Source: Pleodorina starrii
Lineage: Eukaryota; Chlorophyta; Chlorophyceae; Chlamydomonadales; Volvocaceae
Direction of reading: 5' to 3'
Assembly: GCA_030267565.1 (NCBI GenBank)
Contig: BRXU01000022.1
Location: 392,001-456,000, forward strand
Length of the DNA stretch: 64,000 nucleotides
The position numbers and the translations under genes were made by a program. Of the stretch, positions 46,046 through 59,300 are shown one piece after another. The notes beneath the pieces are model-generated. The model ran no database searches and was not told the DNA's origin. It saw nothing but the letters and a program-made list of their open reading frames with translations. Positions within the stretch are counted from its first letter, which is position 1. Every line of letters begins with the position of its first letter.

Positions 46046-48892
46046 CTATTGGAGACGTACACGTCTCAGTGGGGGCGATGGTGATGGCGACGGCGGCGGT
46101 GGGGATGGGCGTTGGGGCGGCGGGAACGGCTTCTTCCTGGGCGACGGCGGTTTAGGCGACGGTGGAGGCGGCGACGGCAGCTTGCGCGGCGGCGGCGGCC
46201 GGCGCTTTGGCTTTGGCGGCGACGGCTGCGGCGGGAGCGGCGAGGCCTTCGGGCTGCTGCCGACGGGGCCTGCGGTGGTCAAGAGGGGGGTAGGAGGTAA
46301 CCGAACAGCCCAGACGGATTGCCACACGATTTCCCGGGATTGCACAATTTGTAATGTGGAGGGCGGCGATTTGTTGAAACTGTTAAGAGAGCACAGCACA
46401 ATCGCTGACTCCTCCGCCAAGATCCCTCCGACACTCCCTCTCCTTCCGAACCGTAGCCTTGCAAGGAGCGGGACAAGTGCCAGTCAGGGAGCCGGATAGA
46501 GTGTCAAGAGACAGCGGTGCCGGCCAACTCCGACCGACCGGGCCGAGGGCACAGAGCAGCGGGCACAGGGCAGCGGGGCTGCCTCACATCTGCTCACATT
46601 TCGCTGCGGCGCAGTCGGGGTTGACGGTGAGGGTTGTTGCCGCGTAGGTCCAGGTGCCCGGGTAGCCCCGAGAGGCGGACGTCATCCGGAACCGGATGCC
46701 GCCTGCGCACGAGTGGGTGTTGTTGTTGTTGTGTGTGTGGTTGTTGTGTGCGTATGGGGGGGAGAAGGCATGAGGATACGAAACGCAGCGAAGGAGTGGG
46801 GGAGGAGAGGTTGGTCACGTGCGGGGGGTGGGGGTGCGGGGAGTGGTGGTGGGGGGTAGGAGGCTGGGTTTTGGGGTCGGGCACGGAAGCCCGAGGGGCA
46901 GCGGGGGGTGGCAGGAAACGCGGGTGGTTGCGAGGGCCGGGTTGGCCTCGATTCTGTCGAAGCTGGTGGGACGAGGGCCGGGGGTTGGTCTGGTTGGGGG
47001 CTGCGGGAGACGTGTTGCTTAGGGTGGGGGTGTGCGCGTGGCGCCACCGGGATTTGGGGCAGGGGGGCGATACGGTGGCGACAATTACTCCCCGGCTCCC
47101 CGGGCGGGCGACTCGGCTGTGCGGCTCATGAAGAAGTTCCAGGCTCGAACGCAGCTCCCCGAGCCGCCCGATTTAAACACACAGCCCCGCTGCCTTATCC
47201 GCCTCCGCAAGCCTTAAAGCCCCCGCACGCCGTTTCCCTGCCTCGAATCGGGTTCCGTGCCCCGCCCCGGGTTCCCACGATCCCACGCAATCCCACTCCA
47301 CCTGAGGCGTTACAGGGAACTGCAAAGGTGGCGTTGAAGAGGGACGCTGCCCGGGGGGAGACAGAGCCGCCCCAGTCCACTCGATTAGGGCTGCACGGGT
47401 TTGAGCGTGTGGGGGGGGGGGGAGGGAGGGGAGGGGAGAGGTCGTTTCGGGGGCTGAGGGAGGTTCGGGTTTGTGTGTGTGGGGTTATCCACGTATAGGC
47501 CGGAGCCCGCCCGTGTGTGTGTGGGGGTCGCCGGAGTAACCTTTCCTGGAGCCCGCCAACAGCACCGCAAAAGCCGTGGAGGGACCGGGCCCAGCTCCGC
47601 GACCCGACGTGCTGACTGCTGAGCCGCCGCCGCATGTCCGAGTGTCTCAGTTCCGGCGCGGCGTCTGCGGTCGCCGCCGACGGCCCGTTCGATCGACCTC
47701 CAACGGCCCGGCAGGGGCAAAGTCACCGCCGCCGCCGCCCGCGCGAGCACGACCCATCGGCGTCGCTGGCAAAGAAGGTCCGTCCCCCTTTGCCGCTCGC
47801 CTCCCAAACGACGGTCCTGCGCAGCGCCTGGGGTGCCCTCACACGAGCTGCTCCATTCCAGACCGCGTAGGGCCCAAACCCCAACTGGGCGGCGCACCAA
47901 GCGCCCCTTCTCCCGCCCTCTCGCCGACTCGCTCTCGCTGAGTCGCTCACGGTAGGGCGCTGAGCTCCGCAGCGACCCTCTTTCCGGCAGTCCTCTCATA
48001 CTGCTGCGGCTGCGGCTGGCGCAACTAGCAACAGCGGCCGTGGAGGCAGTCGCGGAGGCGGCCGCTGGGGGGGTGGTGTTATCCGCGTATAGGCGGGGGC
48101 GGGGCGGGGGGGTTATCCGCGTATAGGCCGGGGCCTGGGGCGGGGGCGGGGCCACCTACCAGCCGGGTGTGGCTGCGGGGCTGAGGAAGCGGCCCACAGA
48201 AGCGGACAGGAGCACCAGGCTGGGTAGGGGGAAGGAGCCCTGAGGCGAGGGTGGGGGTGGAGGTGGGAGGACGGGCGGTGCGAGGTCGTGACACGTGGCA
48301 TCTGGAGAGTGGATCTGGAGGGTGGGAGCCCTTCCCGTGGGGCTTGAAACATGTGCTCCAAGGTGCATCTAGTCGTATGCACGGCGTGGTTGGCGCTCGG
48401 GGCGCATGCGCTGCATCCTGCGCGGTGCTGGGAAGGCCGGCCGGCTGCCCGCCTCGGCCCCGGAGGAGGGGAAGGGACTAAGGGTCCTCAGGTCCCCACT
48501 TTTAACTTTGGCAGCAGCGGCAGCGGAATACCCGCACACACGCCCCCCCCCACACACACAAACACGAAACACCCGCACACAGACACACACACACACACCT
48601 GCAGCGTGTAGTTGGCGCCCGGGCACAGGCTGGTGACCACGGCGCTGGCGGCGTTTCGGAACGTAAAGGATATGCCGGGATCCGGCCGCGGCACGCCGTG
48701 CGGGTTCTCGATCCAGAACCCGTCGAGCTCTAGTTCGGGATACGCGCGCTCGGGGTGTGCATCGCAGGCATTGCCGTCGGGCATGACGCCCTGAGAGGGG
48801 TCCCACCAGTACTTGGGGTAGGCGAGCGCGGCGGTCCATAACACTACCGTCAGAATTATGGCCCGCGTTGTTGCAGCGATGTAAGGCGCCAT
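46046..48892 (-). CDS. Secreted protein with proline-rich C-terminal tail (middle exons unresolved)
   Basis: Minus-strand exons that can be supported: 48892-48599, 48239-48160, one starting at 47816 (end uncertain), 46702-46598 and 46269-46046. Exon 1 starts with a hydrophobic signal ('AIILTVVLWTAALA') and continues 'YPKYWWDPSQGVMPDGNACD' and 'LCPGANYTLQ'. Exon 2 joins in phase ('GSFPLPSLVLLSASVG'), giving a 'C...Y.L...FP...LL..S.G' pattern like beta-sandwich extracellular domains (Reeler-like style), which is not a firm assignment. The penultimate exon ('IRFRMTSASRGYPGTWTYAA', 'NPDCAAAKC') joins in phase to a tail of Ser-Pro and Pro-Lys repeats ending at a TAG, typical of hydroxyproline-rich wall or matrix glycoproteins of volvocine algae. 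The stretch 46703-47750 holds unresolved introns or exons and repeat B. Donors and acceptors are otherwise canonical. Confidence 0.6.
47484..47508 (+). repeat. Dispersed repeat B
   Basis: 'GTTATCCACGTATAGGCCGG' then 'AGCCC'; the clearest copy. Confidence 0.75.
48078..48137 (+). repeat. Dispersed repeat B, two tandem copies
   Basis: 'GTTATCCGCGTATAGGC' occurs at 48078 and again at 48112, separated by a G-run, in an intron of the secreted-protein gene. Confidence 0.75.
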
Positions 48893-50610
48893 GGGTTCCG
48901 GCTGATTGGGTAGCTGGGGCTGTGTGTTGTTGACTGTCGGCGCTGCCCGCAATGATGCAACGAAATCAATGTACGTACCCGTAACCTATCTTCTTGCGTG
49001 GCAACGCGTTCTTGGCGCCATGATTACGTTTACTGTCAGAATGGATAAGAGTGAGCCCAGTTGGGATTTGCAGAACAAAAGGCGCTTTACGGCACAATAA
49101 TGCAGTACGTTCGGCGTACGTTCGGCGGAACACCGTGTCGAGCGATTGTGCACCTTTTGACTTGCTGGGTTTCATAAAATACTTTTGAGGCCCAACTAAG
49201 TACGAGATGCATTTGCTCATTGTCTGCCTGCCCGACCATATCCGATTCAACATTTAATCTGGAGAGCTGGTGATCTGGAAATGACCAAAAGAATGCGAGC
49301 AAATAATAATTATTTATACAATGGTAAAACTTGTTGCGGAAGCATCAAGGAACGACATGCTTCAAGCTGTCAGCGCGAGTTCTTGGGCTCGCGATGAGCG
49401 ACATAGGGCTGCGCGCCAACCAAGTGCCATGAAAATGTTCTGCAAACGTCTGCATACAACATGAGTGGCTATAACATAGTTTTGCTCGTTATCACCGACT
49501 GCTACACCTCACGGCGACGCAGCAGGGCCCAACGATCACGTGGCATATGTAATTCGAATAAATGACGCATTGATAAGATTTTTTATAAAGTCGAAATAAT
49601 AGTGGCGCTGTAGCGCGGTGTTTGACCAGAGTCCTTAAGGCGGGCGATCACTGGCGCTCGCGCACGACGGATAATATCAGGTGTAATGTGTAAATAAATA
49701 TAATATTAAGATTCTCTGATAATTATTTCAGCCGACGGGCTGCAAGGTGTCTGACGCTGTCGGGGCGTCGCCGACTGTCGTCAACGTTCGACGCAAACAG
49801 TTCCGCCCATGCCGAATACCTACAGCCGGCAGGTCCTAAGCATCAGGATGTTCTGCCCACGGCCCAACACAATTCGCTGCCAATCGTCACCCAGCAGCAC
49901 CAGCAGAACGTTTGTAGGATGGAATCTCCGACGCCGCTTTCTTGCGGTATGTCAGGACATGCCAAACGTGTTCCCGCCCAAGTTGCAAGTCGCAGAGCCC
50001 ATCATGCTGCATACACCAATTGGCACGGCCCTCGGCAGCGCTGAATTAAGGAGAACCGCCTGGCCGTGTCGGCTGTCGCAAATCCCTGTCGACGTGTCGA
50101 GGCTCCCGCGTGCGCAAACGTTTAAACTGCCCAACGAGATGCCCCCACTTGCTGCATGTTAACCACTTTAGCTTTTAGGAAGGAATGGTTGTCTGCTGTA
50201 TGCGCCTCTCAGGGGCGGGATGGCACCCAACGATTATTTGGAAGTCAGCCAGACAAGCATTTGCGTCACCCTGGCGGCTAGATAGGGAAAACTAGCCCCC
50301 AAGATGCCCGCGCTTCGACACCTATTACTTGACAACCTGTGTCGCTTTCAGTGCGCCTTTGACGGGAATCATGCAAACTTCCTTTTGCTCAAGAGTAGTG
50401 GGAGCTCCGATGCCATTACGGCGTCTTCGGAGGCGGGTCGATTGATAAAAACCTCCTCAGCGCCCGAACGTCCATCTCAATCCGACCGTTGCATAATCAA
50501 ACGGCGTGCAGCTTCCACAGAACAGGCAAATTCAGTTACCTGTCGGGAGTTGACGTAGTCGGCCTTTTCGTGCCGCTTCCAACCGGCCGTCCATCCATCC
50601 ATCCATCACC
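48893..50610. other. Intergenic region, locally A/T-rich
   Basis: Between the divergent secreted-protein gene (minus) and the small LEA-like gene (plus). 49260-49740 is markedly more A/T-rich than the rest of the window. No gene recognised. Confidence 0.45.
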
Positions 50611-51079
50611 ATGACTGGCGGCTACGTGAGCCAGGAGACCAAGGAGGAGCTGTCGCGCCTGATGATGGGCAGGACCTTCGACGCGCTCAAGCCGGACGAA
50701 AAGGGAGCCGTGCTGGGCGCTGCAAGGTCAGATTTGTGTGTGCCTGGATCGCCGACACGCATGCATTGCGCGCCGTCGTGCGGTGTAGTCCTCTCTGATT
50801 TAGATCTGCGGTCGGCGAAATGAGAAGGCCGCGCGGGCGGACAAGGAAAAAATTCTTGAGGGCCGCCAGGGCTGCGGCCGGCGCTGCTTCGCAGCCGTGG
50901 CCTGATCTGCCCTGGAAAACAACGCAAATGGTTCTTGTTGTGGCCCGAGAATATTGACGGAACCTTCGCGGCGGTGGCCTTGGAGGCAATCCTAAATTTC
51001 CTCCCTCTCTGCGCGCAGGAAGCAAGCGGGACACGAGGCTGAGGCGCGCGGCAAGGGGGCTCAGGGCATGTCAGCGTAA
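50611..51079 (+). CDS. Small hydrophilic LEA-like protein, relative of the 34533 gene
   Basis: Two exons, 50611-50726 and 51019-51079, join in phase 2 to 58 residues. It reads 'MTGGYVSQETKEELSRLMMG', then 'FDALKPDEKGAVLGAARKQA' and 'GHEAEARGKGAQGMSA'. The order of blocks (QE.K-E, then (F/Y)D.L, DEK.AV.G..R, GHE, a Lys/Gly-rich end) matches the 84-residue protein at 34533-35869, so the two look like diverged paralogues or members of one small stress-protein family. Highly charged, no signal peptide or membrane segment. Donor GTCAGA is weak but the acceptor GCGCAG is good. The ATG follows a CCATC repeat in the leader. Confidence 0.72.
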
Positions 51080-53208
51080 GATTCGTTGGGGTTGTCGCAG
51101 GCGCGCAATATCTTGAGAGGGGCCCCGCCCCCCCGAACCGTTTGGGCGACATCAAGCGACCCGTGGGTCGCGCGGCGCGCGTCGGCCGCCGCCGCCGCCG
51201 CCGCCCCTTTTCGGGCCGACGGCCGCTTCCAGGGCAGATGATCCAACAACAGATAAATGCCGTTCACATTGTCAACCGTATAACTGAAGCGGGCTGCTCT
51301 TGCTTGCTGCGCCTGGTTTGCCTGGTTCGCCGCCCGCGAAAAGTCCATCTCGCCTCTTGACCTGCTCGACCCGTATAACGGGGATGGAGCGCGCTCGGCA
51401 GCGATTGTTTTGTTAATAAGAGGATTTCAGCACACTGTCGGGATATTATTTCGGTTGTTCGCGCGGTGGGTGGCCCTGTTTTTGACTGTCCTCCACTCAC
51501 ATCCAGCGGGCGGGGCATTACCGGTAATGGCACTCGCGGCTTGCTCCCGCTGTAGCGCGCCAGTTGCGGCCGGCCTTCTCCCCATGCAGCGCTGCCCGCC
51601 TCTCCCTCCCCCATCTCGCATGTGCAATCCCCTGTCGCCTGCTCTGCCTGCTGCCTTCCGCAGGGAGTCGCCGCGGCCGCAGCACATGGGCAAGATCATT
51701 CGCTGAGTGCTTGTTCATCCGGGCAGAGGCCGAGCCGGGGTCCCCAGGCCTGCGGAATTGCGGCATCGCGCGATGTCCTCCCTCGCGACATACACGCCAT
51801 TCTTCCAAGCACACCATCGAGGGGATATGCACAGCCCAAGAATGTTCGTTGGGCTCTGGCGCATTTAGGCGTGTGTAGGCTCCACTTTGCTCGCAGGTTT
51901 TGGCGCGTTCTAGTTGTTGGGGGGAAGAGGGAAGACAGATACGGAGTAGTAGTGGTTGTCGGCCAGCGGGGGCAGCTGCAGTTGGGAGGAGTGTAGCCTG
52001 CTGGTTGTGGCGCCCGGCGGTCGAAAATGGTGGCGTCCCAAGCGTGCTTGGCCCTCCGACGAGCGAGTTGCAAGGTGTAGCGCCGTACTTCGTCGCATCG
52101 AAGACGGCCTTTGCGAGTCAAGGGCTGGTACCGACGGCAATGCCTGGTTCTGCCGCGTCCGCACGTTGGGAGAACTGTTGCTGTAATGTTGTGGCCGATT
52201 TAACGGAAGATTTGTCTTGTCGGTGCCTGTGGCCCTCCTGGGACGGCCCTTCTTTGGGTTGCTGTGGGCGGAAAGAGGCTTTGCCTCGGCTACAAACAGA
52301 TAAAACCGTTTGATCCCACAGTTGACGTTGTCGCGCACTCGTGACGCCTGGGACTGCAGCTAGCAAAGCCGATACCACGCACACCTCTGGCCTACCTACG
52401 TGCAGCTGGTCAACCACAGCTCCTTCCAGCCACCGTCAGGCCATCGTGTCCTATCTCCTTCAAGCGTCAACACCACCTGCCCGCACGGTGAGCATGGCTG
52501 CAGCCGTGTCAAAAGTAGGTTACCGGTACTACCAGACGCTCCCAAAGCCGGATGACAGCCACCGCAGATCATGCCACGTCACAGCACCACAGCAACGCCT
52601 CTTCATCCCCCCTTGCCGGCCGGTGGCAGCGTCCACAGGAGCGTCAGTCCACAGGAGCGAGTCGCACGCACAGCCCAGTCGCCCAGGAGTCCCAATAGCC
52701 GCTCACGATCCGTGGCACTTTTCCCCCCCGCCCCTCGCGGCGTGATGACGCCAGCGTGCTCAGATGCCTTCTTGCTAACAGCCTGGCCAACGGATGTTCC
52801 GATGCCGTGCTTGTGCCACGTCAAATGTTTATGTCGCATAACGGCCCCTCCTTCAGGAATCGGCCGGGCCGCTTCCAGATCCCGCGGCCATGATCGCGGC
52901 GCGTGTTCACTTGTGTGTCCAGGGAGGCCGAGCAAATCACCGGCCGCCACAGAAGCAGAGCCCTATCGAACATGCTTAGGAGCGCCTGACGCCGTACGTT
53001 TGCCGTACATCTATGCAGGCAATCCCGTTGCCCCGTGCGTGCATAAACACGCTCTAGCTATCTGCACACATACGCGCGCGCTTAGGTTTGTACTCGCGTC
53101 AAAAGCTGTCAGAAGTGCTTGGCATCCTAACAGTGTGCCTATTGGTCGACTCGTATGTACGCAAGAGAATCACCTCACGAGCTGCAGTGCACCGGATAAC
53201 GCCAGCCA

Positions 53209-53240
<32 letters not shown>

Positions 53241-53333
53241 TGCAGGTACACCCACACCGCCTACCTTCATCTGCCCCCACCCCTTCGCACGACTATTCTA
53301 CCACCTTCCCGACACCTACCTACGCCCCTCCCC
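51080..53333. other. Intergenic region
   Basis: Convergent 3' ends. It contains a (CAGT)n run at about 53204-53235. No gene recognised among the ORFs on either strand. Confidence 0.45.
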
Positions 53334-56300
53334 TCATTTCGACACGCCCCGCCCCGCCGGCCCCGTCCCCAGCCGCGTCGGCCCCGCCGGCCCCCCTCCC
53401 GCACCCCCAGCACCGCCCCCGCCCAGCCCGCCCCGCGCCGCTGCCCGGTTATGCATCCCCGCCGGGAGCTGGCTGCTGCGGGTGGATCCCCGCTCGTCCA
53501 GGTCCGCGCCCCCGGGCCCGCCGGGCCCCACGCCCCCCGCCGCGCGCGCCGCCGTCTTGTGCGCGATGACGTTGATCTCATTCAGCAGCGATCGGCCCAG
53601 GTCGTCCAGTTTGGCGCCCAGCGAGCCGGGCGGGTCGGGCGCCGCCGGCTCCAGTCCGATGTCGGCCTCGGGCACCATCTTGTGGCCTCGGCGACCCTTC
53701 TTGCGGCCGCCCGTGGGCGCATCGTCGTCCTCGTCGTAGACGCCCATGCCCTGTAGCAGCTTCATCGGGTTGATCTGCGGGAGGGGCGGAATTGAGGGTC
53801 GGAATCGGGTCGGAAGGGCGAGAAAAGAGTACAAACAACACTGAACGACAGGTCGTCGCGGGTGTTACGAGGGACGGGGCGCGCGAGAGGAAGGATTTCA
53901 GGGCTGTTACCGGTAAGTCTGATGGCTTGGGGCGAGAGCAAGGCAGGACTGGCCACTCCTGCTTGTCCCCTCTACTCTTCGCTCTGGCTCGGCTTAGCGT
54001 GCGGTAGTTAAAAACCCATTTTCAGCAAAGCACGCCCAGCCAGCCCTCGCTCCTGCTCCACAGGGCCCCACATGCCCCCCCCCGCCCCTCCCCCTCCCCA
54101 CGCCGTAACCCACGTCGGTGAGAGCCTTGGGCATCTCCAGCGGGTGCGCCTTCTCGTACTCGGACACAAAGTGCTCCTCGTCGTCGTCGTACTCGAGCAG
54201 CAGCATGTTGGGCGTGGCGCCGCCCTCGCCGCCGGCGCCGCCGCCCGAGCCGCCGCCCGCCGCCTTGCGGTCCTTGGGCCGGAACCACAGCCGCAGCGAC
54301 TTGTCCCAGGAGGCGGTCACGTACGTGTCGCAGTCCTTGACGTAGGCGATGCCGCGGATGACGTCCGTGTGGCCGGCGTACCTGGAGGCGGGGAGCCGGG
54401 GAGGCGGGGAGCGTGAAATGCGGCATGGGTGCTGGTTGCAGCAACAAACAAAAACCCTAGAAAACCAGGTACAAAGGCCCTGATGGACGACGGCAATAAC
54501 GTGAGATGATAGGCTGGATAGGATGTCCCAGGTCAGCGCCCTGGCTGGATGTCCCAGGCTGGATGTCCCAGGTCAGCGCCCTGCTGTCCAGCGGCCGGGA
54601 TGTGGCCCCCGGAGTGGCAGCATACGGGCGGGGGGCAAGAGGCGCGCCTAGGGCGGCCGCTGGCAGCGGCGTGTGCGCACCCTCCCACCTCGCCAGCGGC
54701 ATGGGGTCGTCCAGGTCGTACACAAAGGCCGCCCTGTTGAGCATCGCCGCCACCAGCAGCTTGTTGGTGTTGTCCACGTAGATGCACTGCACGCTGCCGC
54801 CCGTGTAGGTGAACTGCTGCAGCTTGTGACCCTCGGGGCTCCACAGCCGAATGGTGTCGTCGTCCGCGGCCGTCACCCAGCAGTGCCGGAACTGGACCCA
54901 ACGCACCTGCCAGCGGCCGCCAGGTGGGAGGAAACCCGAGGGAACCAGTAAACGCACGAGCGACACGCGGCGCGGCGCGGGGTAATGATGCGACGAACCG
55001 CAGCGAAGTCGTGACGGGGCTGGGCCGGGCCGCGGGGCCGGGATGCGTCAGGCGGCCGCCACGATGGTATACTGGCAGTGTTCACTACCACAGCCGCATG
55101 TCCAGCACCTCCAGCACCCACGCCGCCCAGCGCCCTTACCTGCGTCACCTCGGGCACGTCCCTGTTGGCCTGCTGTATGGTCTCCAGCACGATGCCGGTG
55201 GCGGTGGGCACCCCCGCCAGGTCGCTCTTGGTGAGCCAGTTCATGTTGCTGCGGTTGGCGCTCCAGGAGGTCTCGCCGTCCTCGCTGCTGGCGTCCGGGC
55301 CGTCCGCGTGGTCCAGGCTCAGCACGTGCTTCACCTGTGATGCAAGGGGCACACGCACAGACACAGAAACACACACAGGCACACACATAAATGAGCGGAT
55401 GAGGTGAACGGATGAGGTGGGGTCCTAGTTGGCAGGACCAACCGCCCTAGGACTCGCAGTTCGTGTGGCGATATGACAGTGTGACGGTGGTGGAGGGTGC
55501 TCGAAGTAAGCGAACAAGCTCGTGGCTGTTGAACAATAGGAGGGCGGGCCCTCACCCTGGAATGGGCCCAGGAAGCACCCCACACTGTAACATACATGCA
55601 TACATGTACAATTCTCCACCTTGACAGCCGCACATCTCGTGCAGCTCGGCCCGGCCAACCGCCCTGTATGTCGCCCATCCCGCCAGGCGCCCAACCCCGG
55701 CCGGGCACACACGCTGCCCGCACGTACCTGCGCCGGCTTGCGCACGCTCCAAATCTTGACCTTGTTCCCCATGCCGCAGGTCGCCAGCTCCCCCCGCTCA
55801 TCCGAGTACTCCAGGCACTGGAGCGGCGAGTCGTGCGCGTTGAAGACGCACTGCGATTCGCGAGGAAAGGAGGGAAACACGCGAACAGGCGGACAGCGCG
55901 GCGGGCGAAGCCGATACGGTAGCAGCAGAAGGAGCGAGACAGTGTCAGCAGCGGATCGGAGCATCATCAATTCATCATCGATCGAGGGCCCACGACCCCT
56001 CTCTGCACGCGATCCAGTCCACGCCGAAGCGCGCTGCGGTCCGTCGTGAGTTTCCGCTAACGCCAGCGCCACAGCGCCGCTGCAGTGGCCCGCGGCGCGT
56101 TTCGCTGGCCTGCCCCGGCTAGGCCACGGAACCAGCAGGGCCGGGCCGTGCCACTCTCCCCCCACCCCTTGCGGCCGCTCACCGCCACTGGCTTCATGGT
56201 GGTGAGGTCCCAGATGCGCAGCGTCTTGTCGAACGACGCCGACGCCAGCAGGTTGTTCTTCAGAAGCGCCAGGCCCGAGATGCGGCCCTCGTGGTCGGTG

Positions 56301-59300
56301 AAGTCGGTGGGGAGCGGCACGTCGTTGTAGGTGGGGACCACGCCTGAGGGCAGGGGGGGCAGGAGCCGGGATACTTTAAGTGACACAAGCAGCAGCTAAG
56401 TAAGCGGGACAACGTGGGCGAACGGACCCAGCGGTGCCGGGGGCCAGGGAAGGGTAGTATCTAGTATGTTGTCCGAAGCCGGGGAGATGTGGCTGGCTGA
56501 AGGGGCGGGGTTGGTGTACTCGACTTGTAGGGATATGGGTTTCTGTGGGATGCAGGACGCGTTCTAAACGCGAGGGGCCGGTCCAAGGGTTCCCTTAGGG
56601 CAGGGTCAGGCGCGACGGCGGCCTTCCCCCGCTCCCCGCCCCGGTGCCCATCCCCCCTGAACCAGTACAGGCCGCCTGGCCGCGGTGTTAAGCCGCCTCT
56701 GCCCCACCCCGCCTCTGCCCCGCCCCCCTCTGCCCGTTCCCCCCACCCCTCTACCCTAGCCCGCCCCAGACCCGTGTCCCACTTACTGTGCAGGTAGTGC
56801 AGGTGAATGGTGTTGTCCTCGCTGCCCGTGATGAGGCAGTTGAGCGAGGGCGAGTACACCATGCAGTAGATGTTCTTGCTGTGCAGCTGCCACTCCTCCA
56901 TGCACACGTACACGTCGCAGTTCTGCTCCGCATCCAGCTGCCAGCGCAGGACCTGCGGGCGGGAAGCCGACGAGGGGAGGGGTAATTAAAACGGGGAGGG
57001 GAGGGGAGGGTACGGAGTGTAGCAGACGCGGTCCACTTGCCTTGCCCTATCGCCCCATCGCCGTCTGCACCGTGCCGACCCACATTCCCGGCAGGCCATC
57101 CCATTTCAGTGCCGCATATTTCGTGCCGTGCCCAAAATCATCTCCGTGACGGTGCACAGTTTCGGCGTGGGTATCCCGCCATCCTGGGGTCCCGCCCTCG
57201 GGTGGTGGCCTCACGCCACTACCGTTGACGAAGCCCTGCCGGTGCCCTCCCTGGAACGGGGTGATGGCCCCGTTCATGTCAGGCCACGCTCTTTTCTCAT
57301 GCCGACATGCGCACTGTTGGCTGTCACCCAACCCCCCGGAGGCTCGGGCTTCCGGCGCACTCCCCAGAGCCCCGCACCGCGCACCTTGCCATCCGCCCCG
57401 CACGAAAAGATCTCGTCTGGCGGCGTCTCCTCGTCCACGTCGTCCGGCCGCTCCTTGGCCGGCGTCACCACAATGACCCCCTCCACCCAGTCCTCGTGCT
57501 TCCGGAACGTCCTTAGGTGGGGAGGGGCGTGGAGGGGTAGGACGAGGAGGTGGGCGGCGGAATGAGGTCTCGAGCTTCCCGGGGTTGAGGGCACGCCCAG
57601 CGCGGTGGCCCCGTCTTCTTCCCTTCTTTAGAACACAGCCTCTCGGCAACCACATGGAGCCACTTGCCCCAACAACCCACCTCCATCCAACGAACCCCGT
57701 CCCTCTTTTGCGGCAGTGCGGACTTATGGGTCCGCGCCCGTTCCCGCCCTACATCCGTAAACCCCGAGCCCGGACTCTCTTACAACATGGCCGTGCTCCC
57801 ACCGTATTCCCTCCAGCCACTCCCCTGAAGCCGCAACGACCTCGCCGCCTCCGGGGCTCCCTCCTATCCTCGCTGCGGCTTCGCCGCTTCACCAGCGCTC
57901 CTGCCCACCATGCCATGTCACGTCATGCCGCTTGCCCCTCCCCAGTCCGCCCCATTCCGCGCCTCCTCCCCCACCTGTACGCCCCCATGTGGTTGTACTG
58001 CCACATGATGAGCTGGCGCTGCTTGGACGCCCCTAGCAGCATGTCGGTGCCCATGGGGGCGTACATGTACTCCACGTTGTAGCGGTCCAACCCGCTGCTC
58101 TCCTGCGGGCGGGTGGTAGAGGGGGCAAGAGAGTTGTCAAGAGTATGACAAGTCCAAAGCGGCAAGAGGGGCGGCAGTAGCCGGATGAAGCCGCAGCGGT
58201 ATATTGGAACGGAGGCGACGTTGGCGGACAGGAGGGAAGGGGGGGGCAGTGTGCGCACGTGGGCGTGCAGGGCCGGGTCTCCAGCAGGGAAACTGCCATG
58301 ACCGCATGGCCACAGACCGGCGGCTCATTCGTTCCCCTGGGACCCTCCAAGTCCTTAGGCGACCGGCACCCGCGCAGCGCCGCTCCACATTCCACATCCC
58401 CACATGGCGGGACCGCCGCCCAACTTGTGGGACTGTGACCATGGGCACGCCCGCCCGCCGCCACAGCTGATGCGGCACTTTTGTATTCCTCCTGTATTTT
58501 GTCGCTCATCCGTTGCTTGGATGTCCATCCAAGCTCCTCCGCCTTCGCCGAAGCCATACGGCTCGGGCCTGGCCTGGCGCCCGAAGACTGCGACGTGACC
58601 TGCCCGAAAGGTTCGCCCGATGGCTTCTGCTTCCACCCACAGATCCCACATGCCACGGCCCTCGCGCAGGCAGGCGCCCGCTTGACGCCCCGTCATCCCC
58701 CCGCCCCGTAGAACGGCGCATTCCACCAAGCCCCAGGGTCCCCGCCCGCACCTCCCAGTACCGCAGCGCATATACAGCGGAAGGACTGCACACACCTGCA
58801 CGTACTGTGTGACGTTGGCGGGTGCCCGCGGATCGTACGCCACCAGTCGTCCGAACCTGCCGCTGGCCCAGTACATGTTGGTGGAGGGCACGTAGGCCAC
58901 CGCCACCGGTTGGTCGTTGATAGACTCGAACTTGTCAAGAAGCCTGGACAGGGGGGGGGCGCCATGGTGCCGGTGAGCCAGGATGTGGGGTAGGCGGTAA
59001 GCCCTACCAACTACGGTAGTGGGCTCAGGTTGGGGGCAACCTGGGGGCGGGCAGGGGGGTTCTCCCGCTTCCAATCCGGCTCCAGACGTCCCGACCAATG
59101 ACCAATGACCATGGTCCATGGTCGAGCGCGGGAAGTCAGGAGCTGGATTGCCCACCATCGTGTCCCCATGCCCGGCCCCGTGTCCCCATGTCCAGCCCCG
59201 TCGCTGCGCAGGAGCAGGGAGCAGCTCCTGCCCGGAGTAGATTCGCCCGGTCGGGGCCTTTGACAGCAAATTTACGCCGACATGAAAAAACACGAGCAAA

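Noticed and set aside
53204..53235. (CAGT)n run as a functional element
   Set aside because: Plain microsatellite; a similar CTGA run is at about 26693-26718.
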